A program made the position numbers and the translations under genes. From Streptococcus mitis (GTDB lineage Bacteria; Bacillota; Bacilli; Lactobacillales; Streptococcaceae), in assembly GCF_000722765.2 (NCBI RefSeq), contig NZ_CP028415.1, positions 998,501 through 1,062,500 of the forward strand: a DNA stretch of 64,000 bases. The letters run 5' to 3'. Of the stretch, positions 49,441-59,522 are shown piece by piece; the first letter of the stretch is position 1, and each line of letters opens with the position of its first letter. The notes under the pieces are model-generated. The model was not told the DNA's origin and searched no databases. It worked only from the letters and a program-made list of their open reading frames with translations.

Positions 49441-50556
49441 TTGATTTATTTGGACAATGCTGCAACGACTCCCATGTCGGCAGTTGCTATTTCAGCGATG
49501 ACCAAGGTTATGCAAGAAACCCACGGAAACCCTTCTAGTATTCATGGTCATGGTCGTCAAGCTGGTAAACTCTTGAGAGAAGCTCGTCAGGAACTAGCCC
49601 AGTTACTGGGGACAAAACCTCAACATATCTTTTTCACTTCTGGTGGGACTGAAGGCAACAATACTGCCATCATTGGCTACTGCCTTCGTCACCAAGAACG
49701 AGGAAAACATATCATCACAACTGCCATTGAGCACCATGCCGTCCTTGAAACAATTGATTACTTGGTTCAACACTTTGGGTTTGAAGCAACTATTATCCAG
49801 CCAGAAAATCAAGAAATCACAGCCCAACAAATTCAAAATGCTTTACGTGACGATACGATTTTGGTTTCTACCATGTTTGCTAATAATGAGACAGGAAACC
49901 TACTGCCCATTGCTGAAATTGGCCAAATACTCAAGCAACATCCTGCTGCCTATCATGTCGATGCAGTTCAGGCTATCGGTAAAATCCCTATTCACCCAGA
50001 AGAATTGGGCATTGATTTTCTCACTGCTTCTGCCCACAAGTTCCAGGGGCCTAAGGGAGTCGGTTTTCTCTACGCATCTAGCATGGACTTTGATTCCTAT
50101 CTACATGGCGGAGACCAAGAACAGAAAAAACGTGCAGGGACTGAAAATCTAGCTGCCATCGTAGGCATGCTTGCAGCCCTAAAAGAAGATTTAGAAAAGC
50201 AAGAAGAACATTTTCAACATGTACAAAATCTAGAAACTGCCTTTCTGGCAGAGCTAGAGGGAGTTCAGTATTACCTGAATAGAGGCGAACACCATCTCCC
50301 TTATGTTCTCAATATTGGATTTCCTGGCCAGAAAAACGACCTCTTACTCCTTCGTCTAGATTTGGCTGGAATTTCAATCTCTACTGGCTCAGCCTGTACT
50401 GCAGGCATTGTCCAATCCAGCCATGTTCTTGAAGCTATGTACGGAGCAAATTCAGAACGCTTGAAGGAATCCGTTCGTATCAGTTTGTCGCCACAAAATA
50501 CTGTTGAAGACCTACAAACCCTCGCAAAAACCTTAAAAGAAATTATCGGAGGTTAG
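49441..50556 (+). CDS. Cysteine desulfurase (NifS/IscS type)
   Basis: 371 aa. PLP-enzyme that takes sulfur from Cys. Start TTG 49441 with AAGGTGA upstream; no ATG before the conserved YLDNAATTPM. PLP Lys in ASAHKFQGPKGVG; catalytic Cys in STGSACTAGIVQSSHVL. A thiolation partner (such as a tRNA-thiolating enzyme) is likely, but none is next to it. In operon order prs, this gene, DUF1831, DUF4649. Confidence 0.93.
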   Translation: MIYLDNAATTPMSAVAISAMTKVMQETHGNPSSIHGHGRQAGKLLREARQELAQLLGTKPQHIFFTSGGTEGNNTAIIGYCLRHQERGKHIITTAIEHHAVLETIDYLVQHFGFEATIIQPENQEITAQQIQNALRDDTILVSTMFANNETGNLLPIAEIGQILKQHPAAYHVDAVQAIGKIPIHPEELGIDFLTASAHKFQGPKGVGFLYASSMDFDSYLHGGDQEQKKRAGTENLAAIVGMLAALKEDLEKQEEHFQHVQNLETAFLAELEGVQYYLNRGEHHLPYVLNIGFPGQKNDLLLLRLDLAGISISTGSACTAGIVQSSHVLEAMYGANSERLKESVRISLSPQNTVEDLQTLAKTLKEIIGG

Positions 50557-50560
50557 CCAT

Positions 50561-50908
50561 ATGGCATTTGAAAAAACCATTCAGTTAAAAAATTGTTGTT
50601 ACGACTACACTCTTAGCCCTTCTGTTAAAAAATTCACCCTTAAGGACAACACCTTTTTTGAAACTAAGGTTGGTAACTATGAATTGACTCGCCTTTTGGA
50701 AAAAGTTCCGAACAGCGGTGAGGGATTCCAACTCAAAATCATCATTAACAAGGAACTTACAGGTGCTAAAATCAATATCACTGACAAGTTTGGGCTACGT
50801 CTAGTTGATATTTTCAAATCAGAAGACCACCACATTCATCAGGAAAAATTCTACTTCCTCATGGATAGCTTGGTAGAACGTGGTGTCTTTACAAAATCTG
50901 AAAGATAG
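50561..50908 (+). CDS. DUF1831 family protein
   Basis: 115 aa, soluble. FEKTIQLKNCCYDYTLSPSVKKFTLKDNTF and GYELTRLLEKVPNSGEGFQLKIIINKE-like stretch identify DUF1831, usually found beside a cysteine desulfurase. CysCys at residues 12-13 might accept sulfur, but this is not shown. ATG 50561 with GGAGG upstream, 4 nt after the desulfurase stop. Function unknown; a partner of the desulfurase is inferred from linkage. Confidence 0.8.
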   Translation: MAFEKTIQLKNCCYDYTLSPSVKKFTLKDNTFFETKVGNYELTRLLEKVPNSGEGFQLKIIINKELTGAKINITDKFGLRLVDIFKSEDHHIHQEKFYFLMDSLVERGVFTKSER

Positions 50909-50915
50909 GTCCCAT

Positions 50916-51131
50916 ATGTTTAAATTAACCTATAAGGATAGCTATCATGTAGAGCGGACTCTCAAGTATGAAGATTACGATGCTCTCATGCTAGCTTTGT
51001 CAGGCTGTGTGACCCTACCAGATACACTTTATGTGACTTCTTTAACCTTTAATGGACAGGAAGTTTACCAAGGACTAGTCGGAGACCTCTACCGTTTTCT
51101 ATCACATGCAGATTTTTTACATCAAAACTAA
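50916..51131 (+). CDS. DUF4649 family small protein
   Basis: 71 aa from ATG 50916 (MFKLTYKDSYHVERTLKYEDYDALM), preceded by ATAGGT; a longer reading upstream overlaps DUF1831 and is less likely. Beta-rich N-terminus, then LYVTSLTFNGQEVYQGLVGDLYRFL. No signal or membrane segment. No known function; always seems to travel with the DUF1831/desulfurase pair in streptococci as far as I recall. Confidence 0.7.
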   Translation: MFKLTYKDSYHVERTLKYEDYDALMLALSGCVTLPDTLYVTSLTFNGQEVYQGLVGDLYRFLSHADFLHQN

Positions 51132-51156
51132 GATTTTTCTTAGTTTTTTCTTGTTT

Positions 51157-51186
51157 TTGTTGATTTTTTCACAATGTTTCTATAAA
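51157..51186 (+). promoter_or_regulatory. rex promoter with Rex-like operator
   Basis: -35-like TTGTTG (51157) and TATAAA (51181), spacing 18. TTGTTG-N6-TCACAA spans 51157-51174 and matches the Rex pattern TTGTGA-N6-TCACAA at 10 of 12 positions, overlapping the promoter. Autoregulation is inferred. Confidence 0.55.
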
Positions 51187-51213
51187 ATAGAAGAATAGAA
51201 AGGTTGTGATTTT

Positions 51214-51867
51214 GTGAAAGATAAACAGTCTGCTATTCCAAAAGCTACAGCGAAAAGACTCTCTCTCTACTATCGAATTTTTAAGAGATTTCATGCAGAA
51301 AAGATTGAACGTGCCAACTCTAAACAAATTGCAGAGGCCATTGGGATTGATTCAGCGACCGTACGTCGTGATTTTTCCTATTTTGGTGAACTAGGTCGTC
51401 GTGGTTTTGGCTATGATGTCAAAAAACTGATGACATTTTTTGCCGATTTGCTCAATGATAACTCCATTACCAATGTCATGCTGGTAGGTATTGGAAATAT
51501 GGGCCATGCTCTTCTCCACTACCGCTTCCACGAGCGTAATAAGATGAAAATTATCATGGCCTTTGACCTAGATGACCATCCCGAAGTCGGTACCCAAACT
51601 CCTGATGGAATTCCCATTTACGGGATTTCTCAAATCAAGGATAAAATCAAGGATAAAATCAAGGATGCTGATGTGAAGACTGCTATCCTGACAGTTCCCA
51701 GCGTCAAGTCACAAGAGGTTGCCAATCTCTTGGTGGATGCTGGCGTGAAAGGAATTCTCAGTTTTTCACCAGTCCATCTGCATTTACCAAAAGATGTGGT
51801 CGTTCAGTATGTCGATTTGACAAGTGAACTCCAAACCCTCCTCTACTTCATGCGAAAAGAGGATTAG
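51214..51867 (+). CDS. rex: Redox-sensing transcriptional repressor Rex
   Basis: 217 aa. Winged HTH ([34 protein letters not shown]) and NAD(H) Rossmann domain ([15 protein letters not shown]), plus a C-terminal domain-swap helix ending YFMRKED. Represses fermentation and NADH-oxidising genes when NADH is low. Start GTG 51214 with AAAGG upstream. A 12-nt tandem repeat in the gene encodes [10 protein letters not shown] near residues 140-150, apparently one KIKD unit longer than usual. Followed 17 nt later by the amidotransferase gene. Confidence 0.95.
   Translation: MKDKQSAIPKATAKRLSLYYRIFKRFHAEKIERANSKQIAEAIGIDSATVRRDFSYFGELGRRGFGYDVKKLMTFFADLLNDNSITNVMLVGIGNMGHALLHYRFHERNKMKIIMAFDLDDHPEVGTQTPDGIPIYGISQIKDKIKDKIKDADVKTAILTVPSVKSQEVANLLVDAGVKGILSFSPVHLHLPKDVVVQYVDLTSELQTLLYFMRKED
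51634..51666 (+). repeat. 12-nt tandem repeat in rex coding sequence
   Basis: ATCAAGGATAAA twice in full plus ATCAAGGAT. Each unit adds four residues (IKDK), so copy number changes keep the frame but lengthen a surface loop. Confidence 0.9.
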
Positions 51868-51884
51868 AAAGCGAAAATCATTTT

Positions 51885-52574
51885 ATGAAAAAACCAGTTA
51901 TAGGGATTACAGGAAACGAAAAAACTCATCCAGATGATGACATCATGATGAGCTACGCAGCAAAAGGCTTTGTTGAAGGCGTTAAAGAAGCTGGAGGAAT
52001 TCCCATCATCCTACCGATTGGTGATCAAGAAATGGCCTGCCACTATATCAGTATGATTGACAAGCTCATCTTGACAGGTGGGCAAAATGTCGATCCAAAA
52101 TTCTATGGTGAACCGAAAACCATTGATAGCGATGACTACCACCTTCAAAGAGATATCTTCGAACTGGCCCTCATCAAGGAAGCTATTAACCAGAAAAAGC
52201 CTATTTTTTCTGTCTGCCGTGGGACTCAACTCTTTAACGTTGCCATGGGTGGAACTCTGTATCAAGATATAGAAGACCACTGGCAAGATTGTTCTGCCGA
52301 GTACACAACTCAACGCTTGATGACAGAACCAGATACTGTTCTTCGAGAAATCTATGGAGAAATTTCCCATATCAACTCCTTCCACCACCAGAGCATCAAG
52401 GATTTAGCACCAAATTTAAAGATTGCGGCTCATGATCCTAAAGATGGTATCATTGAAGCTGTCATAAGTACGGATGATGTCGCCTTTCTCGGTGTCCAAT
52501 GGCACCCAGAATTTCTTTTTGAAAATCGTCCCAAAGATAAAAACCTCTTTGACTATGTCGTTAATGAACTTTAG
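51885..52574 (+). CDS. Class I glutamine amidotransferase (PuuD-like)
   Basis: 229 aa. Nucleophile Cys in [16 protein letters not shown] and His in GVQWHPEF mark peptidase C26/gamma-glutamyl hydrolase; [14 protein letters not shown] is typical of PuuD. Probably hydrolyses gamma-glutamyl-GABA-like bonds; the real substrate is unknown. Start ATG 51885, 17 nt past rex, SD weak. Its stop overlaps the radC stop by 4 nt, tail to tail. Confidence 0.88.
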   Translation: MKKPVIGITGNEKTHPDDDIMMSYAAKGFVEGVKEAGGIPIILPIGDQEMACHYISMIDKLILTGGQNVDPKFYGEPKTIDSDDYHLQRDIFELALIKEAINQKKPIFSVCRGTQLFNVAMGGTLYQDIEDHWQDCSAEYTTQRLMTEPDTVLREIYGEISHINSFHHQSIKDLAPNLKIAAHDPKDGIIEAVISTDDVAFLGVQWHPEFLFENRPKDKNLFDYVVNEL

Positions 52575-53251
52575 ATTAAATCTGTCTTTTCACGATAACT
52601 AAAGTAACTAGAATGAGAGACAATCAAATGGTCCAAGAGGACAATCCCCATCAGGTCGCAGGCTTCTTTGACAAGTTTAGTGACATGATCATCATTACGA
52701 CTAGGGGCTACTGCTCCTGAAGGATGATTGTGGACCAAGATGAGTGAAGTCGCCATATGCTTGATAGCATAGTGAAGAATCTCTCGTGGTTCAGCGATAC
52801 TGCGAGTAGCTGAGCCGATAAAAATGGTCTGTTGATGGATGATTTGATTTTGAGTATTGAGATAGAGCGCCACCAGGTGCTCTTGTTTTTTATGTCCCAA
52901 CTCCTGCTGCATCTTCTTGGCTAACTTTTGGCTGCTGAGAATACTTTCCATTTCAAGGGTCTCATGCTTGTGAATACGATGACCCAGTTCAATCATAGCT
53001 TGCAACTCTATAGCCTTAACTCGCCCGATACCAGACAGACTCTGCAATTCCTGCAGGGTCATTTTTTTCAAATCCGTTAGACTTGAAAGGTTGTTCAAAA
53101 CTTTCTGGGCAATTTCAAAAACGCTAGCTTGACGTGTTCCTGTCCTAAGTAAAATAGCGAGCAACTCTTGATTACTGAGCGCTTCCACTCCTTCCTTGGC
53201 CAGCCTTTCTCTTGGTAATAGTGAATCTTCTTGGAATGAAATACTGTACAT
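52571..53251 (-). CDS. radC: RadC-like JAMM-domain protein
   Basis: 226 aa from ATG 53251, with GGAGG upstream; a GTG at 53266 lies before the SD and is rejected. N-terminal HhH ([18 protein letters not shown]), C-terminal JAMM with [19 protein letters not shown]. Despite its name the family's repair role is doubtful; in pneumococcus it is competence-induced, and CACGAATA, a near match to the ComX cin-box, lies upstream. Confidence 0.92.
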   Translation of the reverse strand: MYSISFQEDSLLPRERLAKEGVEALSNQELLAILLRTGTRQASVFEIAQKVLNNLSSLTDLKKMTLQELQSLSGIGRVKAIELQAMIELGHRIHKHETLEMESILSSQKLAKKMQQELGHKKQEHLVALYLNTQNQIIHQQTIFIGSATRSIAEPREILHYAIKHMATSLILVHNHPSGAVAPSRNDDHVTKLVKEACDLMGIVLLDHLIVSHSSYFSYREKTDLI

Positions 53252-53271
53252 AAAAATCCTCCTCACTTTAT

Positions 53272-53279
53272 TATTCGTG
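53272..53279 (-). promoter_or_regulatory. Candidate cin-box (ComX) before radC
   Basis: Minus strand CACGAATA, 7/8 match to TACGAATA, with a T-rich stretch just upstream. It is 21 nt before the ATG at 53251. Confidence 0.55.
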
Positions 53280-53293
53280 AGAAGGATGAAAAA

Positions 53294-55585
53294 TTAGATT
53301 TTTTTCTCAATTGGGGCTACACTAGCTAAAAGTTTTTTCAAACCTACTTCTGGGAAATTGATTTTCAATTCCTGCGTAGCACCGCTACCTGAAACTTCGA
53401 GAACGGTTCCCTCTCCCCATTTCTTGTGGAGAGCAATGTCACCAATAGACCAATTTGCTTCACTAGACGCTGATTTTGCACCAGCTGAAAATTGACTAAA
53501 CGGAAGGCCACTTGACTGGATAGTTTTTGGAGCCGCACTGCGTTTACGGTCTTGGAGGGCCTGCGCCAAACTCATACCTTGACCGAAGGCAAGACCACCA
53601 CTACTATATGATGCTTTAAAGCTTGTATTTGCTGGACGAGCCAGACCTTGATACTCAAGCAAGTCTGAACTAATTTCGTTAATAAATCGAGTCGGACGGT
53701 TGTAGTTGGTACGACCGAAAAGCAGGCGCGAGTTGGCATTGGTCAGATAGAGAATTTTCTCTGCACGCGTAATTCCTACATAGGCCAGACGGCGTTCTTC
53801 TTCCAATTCATCTTGATCTTCAGCCGCACGGCTAAGAGGGAAGACATTTTCTTCCATCCCAATCAAAAAGACAACTGGAAACTCGAGACCTTTGGCAGCG
53901 TGTAGGGTCATAAGGGTCACTTCTGATGTCTCCTGACTACCTGAATCTGTGTCCGCAATCAAGGCTAAATCATTTAAGAAACGACTCAGTTTGTCCAGAC
54001 CAGTTTCCTCTTCTGACACATCAAAGATGTCATCAAAGTTTTTCGTCACAGAGAGGAACTCTTCAATATTTTCAACCCTAGCCTTGCTTTCTAAAGTCGC
54101 TTGAGCATTTAAAATATCGACGTAACCTGTTTTTTCTAGAATAGCCTCAACCAACTCAGTAATGCTTAACTGGTCCAGTTGCTCCCGCAAATCCAGAATC
54201 ATATTGGCAAAATCCCAGATAGACTGAGCTGCTTTACCCTTGATACCAGATAACATGATATTAGCTGAAGCATCTAACATAGACATATTTTGCATATTCG
54301 CAAAGTCACGAATTTTCTCAACCGTTCCTGAGCCAATTCCACGTTTAGGCTCGTTGATAATACGCTCAAAACTGATATTGTCACTCAAATTAGCAATGAG
54401 GTTGAGGTAAGCGATAATATCACGAATTTCCTTACGGCTGTAGAACTTGGTTCCACCAACCATTGTATAAGGAATGTTTGACTTGAGCAGGGCTTCTTCA
54501 ATGGTACGAGACTGCGCATTTGTACGATAGAGAACTGCAAAATCCTTGTGAAGGAAGTTTTGGTTGCGACCCAGTTCATCGATGGTTTTGGCTACAAATA
54601 CAGCCTCATCTAGTTCATCATTGGCACGATAGTAAACGATTTGCTCCCCATCAGCATTTTGAGTCCAGAGATTCTTAGGACGGCGGTTTTTATTATTTTT
54701 AATGACCTCGTTGGCCGCTTGGAGAATGGTTTTAGTTGAACGGTAATTCTCCTCCAACAAAACAACCTTGGCTTGGGGATAATCCTTTTCAAAGTCCAAA
54801 ATATTCTGCATATCAGCACCACGCCAGCCGTAGATAGACTGGTCCGCATCCCCAACCACACAGATATTTTTAAAACGGGAAGCCAAGAGTTTGACCAATT
54901 GATACTGGGCATGGTTGGTATCTTGGTACTCATCAACGTGGATGTATTGGAATTTCTGTTGATAGTAAGTCAAAACATCAGGATTTTGATCAAAGAGACG
55001 CAAGGTCAGCATAATCAAATCATCAAAGTCAACTGACTCTGACTGACGAAGCTCTTTTTGATAAGCCATGTAACACTGGGCCACGATTTGCGTATACATA
55101 TCGCCAGCTTGGGCAGCATAAGCCACATCATCAATCAAATCATTCTTAGCATTTGAAATAGTCCCTAAAATAGTTCGTTCATTCCATTTTTTAGGATCCA
55201 AGTTCAACTGTTTGAGAATGCGTTTCATGAGCGTTCGCTGTTCACCAGGATCGACAATTGTAAAATTACGGTTGTAGCCAATATGGTCCGCATCGCGACG
55301 CAGAATACGCACACACATGGAGTGGAAGGTCGCAATCAGACAGTCCTGAGTGGCTGGATTAAGCTTATAAGCACGCTCTTTCATCTCACGCGCAGCCTTA
55401 TTAGTAAAGGTAATGGCCAAGATATTCCAAGGATTGACCAGCTTCTCATCAATCAAATAAGCGATACGGTGGGTCAAAACTCGGGTCTTCCCAGAACCAG
55501 CCCCTGCCATGATCAACAAGGGACCTTCTGTCGTTTGCACCGCCTCAGCCTGACGGTCATTCATTCCATTTAATAATGCGTTCAT
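53294..55585 (-). CDS. pcrA: ATP-dependent DNA helicase PcrA
   Basis: 763 aa, UvrD/Rep superfamily 1. Motif [20 protein letters not shown], motif [10 protein letters not shown], motif [17 protein letters not shown], motif [27 protein letters not shown] and [13 protein letters not shown]-terminal Tudor-like end ([20 protein letters not shown]). Unwinds DNA in repair and rolling-circle replication and clears RecA. SD GGAAGAG before ATG 55585. radC follows 42 nt later behind a cin-box. Confidence 0.97.
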   Translation of the reverse strand: MNALLNGMNDRQAEAVQTTEGPLLIMAGAGSGKTRVLTHRIAYLIDEKLVNPWNILAITFTNKAAREMKERAYKLNPATQDCLIATFHSMCVRILRRDADHIGYNRNFTIVDPGEQRTLMKRILKQLNLDPKKWNERTILGTISNAKNDLIDDVAYAAQAGDMYTQIVAQCYMAYQKELRQSESVDFDDLIMLTLRLFDQNPDVLTYYQQKFQYIHVDEYQDTNHAQYQLVKLLASRFKNICVVGDADQSIYGWRGADMQNILDFEKDYPQAKVVLLEENYRSTKTILQAANEVIKNNKNRRPKNLWTQNADGEQIVYYRANDELDEAVFVAKTIDELGRNQNFLHKDFAVLYRTNAQSRTIEEALLKSNIPYTMVGGTKFYSRKEIRDIIAYLNLIANLSDNISFERIINEPKRGIGSGTVEKIRDFANMQNMSMLDASANIMLSGIKGKAAQSIWDFANMILDLREQLDQLSITELVEAILEKTGYVDILNAQATLESKARVENIEEFLSVTKNFDDIFDVSEEETGLDKLSRFLNDLALIADTDSGSQETSEVTLMTLHAAKGLEFPVVFLIGMEENVFPLSRAAEDQDELEEERRLAYVGITRAEKILYLTNANSRLLFGRTNYNRPTRFINEISSDLLEYQGLARPANTSFKASYSSGGLAFGQGMSLAQALQDRKRSAAPKTIQSSGLPFSQFSAGAKSASSEANWSIGDIALHKKWGEGTVLEVSGSGATQELKINFPEVGLKKLLASVAPIEKKI

Positions 55586-55695
55586 CTTCTCTTCCTTACT
55601 CTTGAAGTCAATATTTCTATTATATCAGAATTCAGGTAAAATATCTTTACCTAGACTGGTTACGTGTAGAAAGCAACTTCTTATATCTAGATAAA

Positions 55696-55728
55696 AAATG
55701 AGCTTGGATATTATTTCCAAACTCATTT
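55696..55728 (-). terminator. fhs terminator
   Basis: Arms AAATGAGcTTGGA and TCCAAaCTCATTT; on the minus strand TTTTTTATC follows, 19 nt past the fhs stop. Confidence 0.82.
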
Positions 55729-55746
55729 AAAGTCAATTGCATTATA

Positions 55747-57417
55747 CTAGAACAAGCCTAGGACAGTTCCGTCACTTTCAACATCCATATTAAGAGCAGC
55801 AGGTCGTTTTGGAAGTCCTGGCATGGTCATGACATCACCAGTTAAGGCAACGATAAAGCCTGCACCTAATTTTGGTACCAATTCACGAATGGTAATTTCA
55901 AAGTTTTCAGGTGCTCCAAGTGCATTCGGATTGTCTGAGAAGCTATACTGGGTCTTAGCCATACAGATTGGCAATTTGTCCCAACCGTTTTGAACGATTT
56001 GAGCAATTTGTGTTTGGGCCTTCTTCTCAAAGTTTACTTTGCTACCACGGTAGATTTCAGTAACAATCTTTTCAATCTTTTCTTGGACAGAAAGGTCATT
56101 ATCATACAAACGTTTGTAGTTAGCTGGGTTTTCAGCGATAGTCTTGACAACCGTTTCAGCAAGAGTTACTCCACCTTCTGCACCATCAGCCCAGACACTT
56201 GCCAACTCAACTGGTACATCGATTGAGGCACAAAGTTCTTTCAATGCTGCAATTTCAGCTTCTGTATCAGATACAAATTCGTTGATAGCAACAACTGCTG
56301 GAATACCGAACTTACGAATATTTTCAACGTGGCGTTTCAAGTTGGCAAAACCTGCACGAACTGCTTCTACATTTTCTTCAGTCAGAGCGTCTTTAGCCAC
56401 ACCACCATTCATCTTAAGGGCACGAAGGGTTGCGACAATAACTACTGCATCTGGAGATGTAGGCAAGTTTGGTGTCTTAATATCGAGGAATTTCTCAGCT
56501 CCAAGGTCCGCACCAAAACCAGCTTCAGTAACTGTGTAATCAGCCAAGTGAAGAGCTGTGCTTGTTGCCAAGACAGAGTTACATCCGTGAGCGATATTGG
56601 CAAATGGACCACCGTGTACAAAGGCAGGCGTTCCATAAATTGTCTGAACCAGGTTCGGTTTAATCGCATCCTTCAAAATCAATGCTAAGGCACCCTCGAC
56701 CCGCAAATCACCTACAGAAACAGGGGTACGATCATAGCGATAACCGATAACAATATTAGCCAAACGGCGTTTCAAATCTTCAATATCAGTCGCCAAGCAA
56801 AGAATGGCCATGATTTCAGAAGCGACGGTAATGTCAAAGCCATCCTCACGAGGAATACCGTTTAGAGGACCACCAAGTCCAACGGTCACATGACGAAGGG
56901 CACGGTCGTTCAAGTCCACCACACGTTTCCAGAGGATACGACGTTGGTCAATTCCCAACTCATTCCCTTGGTGTAAGTGGTTGTCAATCAAGGCAGAAAG
57001 AGCATTGTTGGCAGTTGTAATGGCATGCATGTCTCCAGTGAAGTGGAGATTGATGTCTTCCATTGGCAGGACTTGGGCGTAACCACCACCAGCAGCACCA
57101 CCTTTAATCCCCATTACTGGACCAAGAGATGGTTCGCGGATAGCAATCATTGTTTTCTTGCCAATCTTATTCAAGGCATCCGCAAGACCAATGGTAATGG
57201 TTGATTTTCCTTCACCTGCAGGTGTTGGGTTAATGGCAGTAACCAGAATCAATTTCCCAACTGGATTGCTCTCAACTGCACGAATTTTATCAAAGCTGAG
57301 CTTAGCCTTGTACTTTCCATACAACTCCAAATCGTCGTAAGAAATACCAAGTTTCTCTACAACATCAACGATTGGCTTCAACTCAATACTCTGTGCGATT
57401 TCAATATCTGTTTTCAT
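55747..57417 (-). CDS. fhs: Formate-tetrahydrofolate ligase
   Basis: 556 aa, full length. Makes 10-formyl-THF from formate, ATP and THF for purine and fMet synthesis. P-loop [18 protein letters not shown] and the conserved [39 protein letters not shown] stretch. SD GAGGAG before ATG 57417; extended -10 TGTTATAAT at 57451-57459. Divergent from coaB. Confidence 0.97.
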   Translation of the reverse strand: MKTDIEIAQSIELKPIVDVVEKLGISYDDLELYGKYKAKLSFDKIRAVESNPVGKLILVTAINPTPAGEGKSTITIGLADALNKIGKKTMIAIREPSLGPVMGIKGGAAGGGYAQVLPMEDINLHFTGDMHAITTANNALSALIDNHLHQGNELGIDQRRILWKRVVDLNDRALRHVTVGLGGPLNGIPREDGFDITVASEIMAILCLATDIEDLKRRLANIVIGYRYDRTPVSVGDLRVEGALALILKDAIKPNLVQTIYGTPAFVHGGPFANIAHGCNSVLATSTALHLADYTVTEAGFGADLGAEKFLDIKTPNLPTSPDAVVIVATLRALKMNGGVAKDALTEENVEAVRAGFANLKRHVENIRKFGIPAVVAINEFVSDTEAEIAALKELCASIDVPVELASVWADGAEGGVTLAETVVKTIAENPANYKRLYDNDLSVQEKIEKIVTEIYRGSKVNFEKKAQTQIAQIVQNGWDKLPICMAKTQYSFSDNPNALGAPENFEITIRELVPKLGAGFIVALTGDVMTMPGLPKRPAALNMDVESDGTVLGLF

Positions 57418-57450
57418 TCAAAACTCCTCTAACCTCTTATATGATAATTC

Positions 57451-57459
57451 ATTATAACA
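57451..57459 (-). promoter_or_regulatory. fhs extended -10
   Basis: Minus strand TGTTATAAT, about 35 nt upstream of the fhs start. -35 weak. Confidence 0.6.
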
Positions 57460-57608
57460 CAAAAAACAGATTTTTAATAGAAAGGAACTCTGGTAACGTT
57501 CGTAAAATTTGCGTTTTTAAAGGATTTTATCCTTCTTTCTTAATTTTTATATGGCTTTATAGTTTGAAACTATACTCTTTCCTTTTACCAAAATTTTATC
57601 GCTTTCAT

Positions 57609-57637
57609 TTTACTTACCGTTTATTTTTGTGTACAAT
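57609..57637 (+). promoter_or_regulatory. coaB promoter, leaderless configuration
   Basis: TTTACT, exactly 17 nt, TACAAT, then AGTGCT and the ATG at 57644. No SD. The start site should coincide with the start codon. Confidence 0.7.
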
Positions 57638-57643
57638 AGTGCT

Positions 57644-58333
57644 ATGAAAATTTTAGTTACATCGGGCGGTACCAGTGAAGCCATCGATAGCGTCCGCTCT
57701 ATCACTAACCATTCTACAGGTCACTTGGGGAAAATCATCACAGAAACCTTGCTTGCTGCAGGACATGAAGTTTGTTTGATAACAACAAAACGAGCCGTGA
57801 AGCCAGAAGCCCATCCCAACCTAAGTATTCGAGAAATTAACAATACAAACGACCTTCTTCTTGAAATGCAAGAACGTGTTAAGGACTATCAGGTCTTGAT
57901 TCACTCAATGGCTGTCTCTGACTACACTCCCATTTATATGACAGGGCTTGAGGAGGTCCAAGCTAGCTCCAATCTAGAAGAATTTTTAAGCAAGCAGAAT
58001 CATCAAGCTAAGATTTCTTCAACTGACGAGGTTCAGGTTTTGTTCCTAAAAAAGACACCCAAAATCATCTCTCTAGTCAAGGAGTGGAATCCTGCTATTC
58101 ATCTGATTGGTTTCAAACTGCTGGTTGATGTCTCTGAGGATTATCTCATCGAGATTGCCCGAAAAAGTCTCATCAAAAATCAAGCTGACTTAATCATTGC
58201 GAATGACCTGACTCAAATCTCAGCAAACCAGCATCGTGCAATCTTTGTTGAAAAAGAACAGCTTCAAACAGCCCAGACTAAAGAAGAAATTGCAGAACTC
58301 CTCCTTGAAAAAATTCAAGCCTATCATTCGTAG
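57644..58333 (+). CDS. coaB: Phosphopantothenate-cysteine ligase (separate CoaB)
   Basis: 229 aa from ATG 57644. Joins 4'-phosphopantothenate and Cys in CoA synthesis. Motifs: VTSGGTSEAIDSVRSITNHSTGHLG, AVSDYTP and NQADLIIANDLTQI, as in CoaB. In most bacteria this is fused to CoaC; streptococci keep two genes. A GTG at 57629 lies before the -10 region and is rejected. coaC follows after 11 nt, then panT. Confidence 0.95.
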   Translation: MKILVTSGGTSEAIDSVRSITNHSTGHLGKIITETLLAAGHEVCLITTKRAVKPEAHPNLSIREINNTNDLLLEMQERVKDYQVLIHSMAVSDYTPIYMTGLEEVQASSNLEEFLSKQNHQAKISSTDEVQVLFLKKTPKIISLVKEWNPAIHLIGFKLLVDVSEDYLIEIARKSLIKNQADLIIANDLTQISANQHRAIFVEKEQLQTAQTKEEIAELLLEKIQAYHS

Positions 58334-58344
58334 AAAGGAAAGCT

Positions 58345-58896
58345 ATGGCAAACATTCTCTTGGCTGTAACGGGGTCAATTGCCTCTTACAAGTCGGCAGA
58401 TTTAGTCAGTTCTCTAAAAAAACAAGGACATCAAGTTACTGTTTTAATGACCCATGCTGCTACAGAGTTTATTCAACCTTTGACACTGCAGGTACTCTCA
58501 CAGAATCCTGTCCACTTAGATGTCATGAAGGAACCCCATCCTGCTCAAGTCAATCATATCGAACTTGGAAAAAAAGCAGATTTATTTATCCTGGCCCCTG
58601 CAACAGCTAACACTATTGCAAAACTAGCCCACGGCTTTGCTGACAACATGGTAACTTGTATGGCTCTAGCCTTGCCAAGTCATATTCCCAAACTCATCGC
58701 ACCAGCTATGAATACAAAAATGTATGACCATCCAGCAACTCAGGCTAATCTGAAAACATTAGAAACCTACGGCTATCAGCTGATTGCTCCAAAGGAATCC
58801 CTACTAGCTTGTGGAGACCACGGACGAGGAGCTTTAGCTGACCTCACAATTATTTTAGAAAGAATAAAGGAAACTCTCGATGAAAAAACGCTCTAA
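58345..58896 (+). CDS. coaC: Phosphopantothenoylcysteine decarboxylase (separate CoaC)
   Basis: 183 aa, HFCD flavoprotein family. Decarboxylates the CoaB product. Catalytic His in VNHIELGKKADLFILAPATANTIAKLA, the conserved PAMNTKMYDHPATQANL substrate clamp and a Cys in ESLLACGDHGRG. SD GAAAGGA before ATG 58345. Its 3' end overlaps panT by 17 nt. Confidence 0.96.
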   Translation: MANILLAVTGSIASYKSADLVSSLKKQGHQVTVLMTHAATEFIQPLTLQVLSQNPVHLDVMKEPHPAQVNHIELGKKADLFILAPATANTIAKLAHGFADNMVTCMALALPSHIPKLIAPAMNTKMYDHPATQANLKTLETYGYQLIAPKESLLACGDHGRGALADLTIILERIKETLDEKTL

Positions 58897-59443
58897 TATT
58901 GCACCCATTGCTATCTTTTTTGCAACCATGCTCGTGATACACTTTCTGAGCTCGCTTGTCTTTAACCTTTTTCCATTTCCAATCAAACCGACCATCGTTC
59001 ATATTCCTGTCATTATTGCCAGCATTATTTACGGTCCACGCGTTGGGGTTACACTTGGATTTTTGATGGGGCTACTTAGCTTAACTGTTAACACAATTAC
59101 AATTCTACCGACAAGCTACCTCTTCTCCCCATTTGTACCAAATGGTAACATCTACTCAGCTATCATTGCCATCGTCCCACGTATTTTGATTGGTTTAACT
59201 CCTTATCTGGTCTATAAACTGATGAAAAATAAAACTGGTCTGATTTTAGCTGGTGCCCTTGGTTCACTTACCAACACAGTCTTTGTACTTGGTGGAATTT
59301 TTTACCTTTTTGGAAATGTTTTTGATGGTAATATCCAAAAACTCCTAGCAACTGTTATCTCAACAAATTCGATTGCCGAATTAGTTATTTCCGCAGTTCT
59401 AACCTTAGCCATTGTTCCAAGACTACAAACTTTGAAGAAATAA
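58880..59443 (+). CDS. panT: ECF transporter S component, probably for pantothenate (PanT)
   Basis: 187 aa with about six membrane segments (IAIFFATMLVIHFLSSLVF, VHIPVIIASIIYGPRVGVTLGFLMGLLSL, etc.), the size and shape of a substrate-binding S unit that pairs with a shared ECF module. Substrate assigned from the coaB-coaC operon context. Overlaps coaC by 17 nt, so it is translated from within that mRNA. Confidence 0.85.
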   Translation: MKKRSNIAPIAIFFATMLVIHFLSSLVFNLFPFPIKPTIVHIPVIIASIIYGPRVGVTLGFLMGLLSLTVNTITILPTSYLFSPFVPNGNIYSAIIAIVPRILIGLTPYLVYKLMKNKTGLILAGALGSLTNTVFVLGGIFYLFGNVFDGNIQKLLATVISTNSIAELVISAVLTLAIVPRLQTLKK

Positions 59444-59447
59444 AAAC

Positions 59448-59483
59448 AATCTCCGCTTTCATGCTTGAAGGTGGAGATTTTGT
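59448..59483 (+). terminator. coaBC-panT terminator
   Basis: Arms AATCTCC and GGAGATT around an 18-nt loop that can fold itself (CTTTCA/TGAAGG), then TTTGTTTG. Confidence 0.65.
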
Positions 59484-59522
59484 TTGAAGTAGTTTCTTTT
59501 TAGTGAAATCTTTACCAATATT

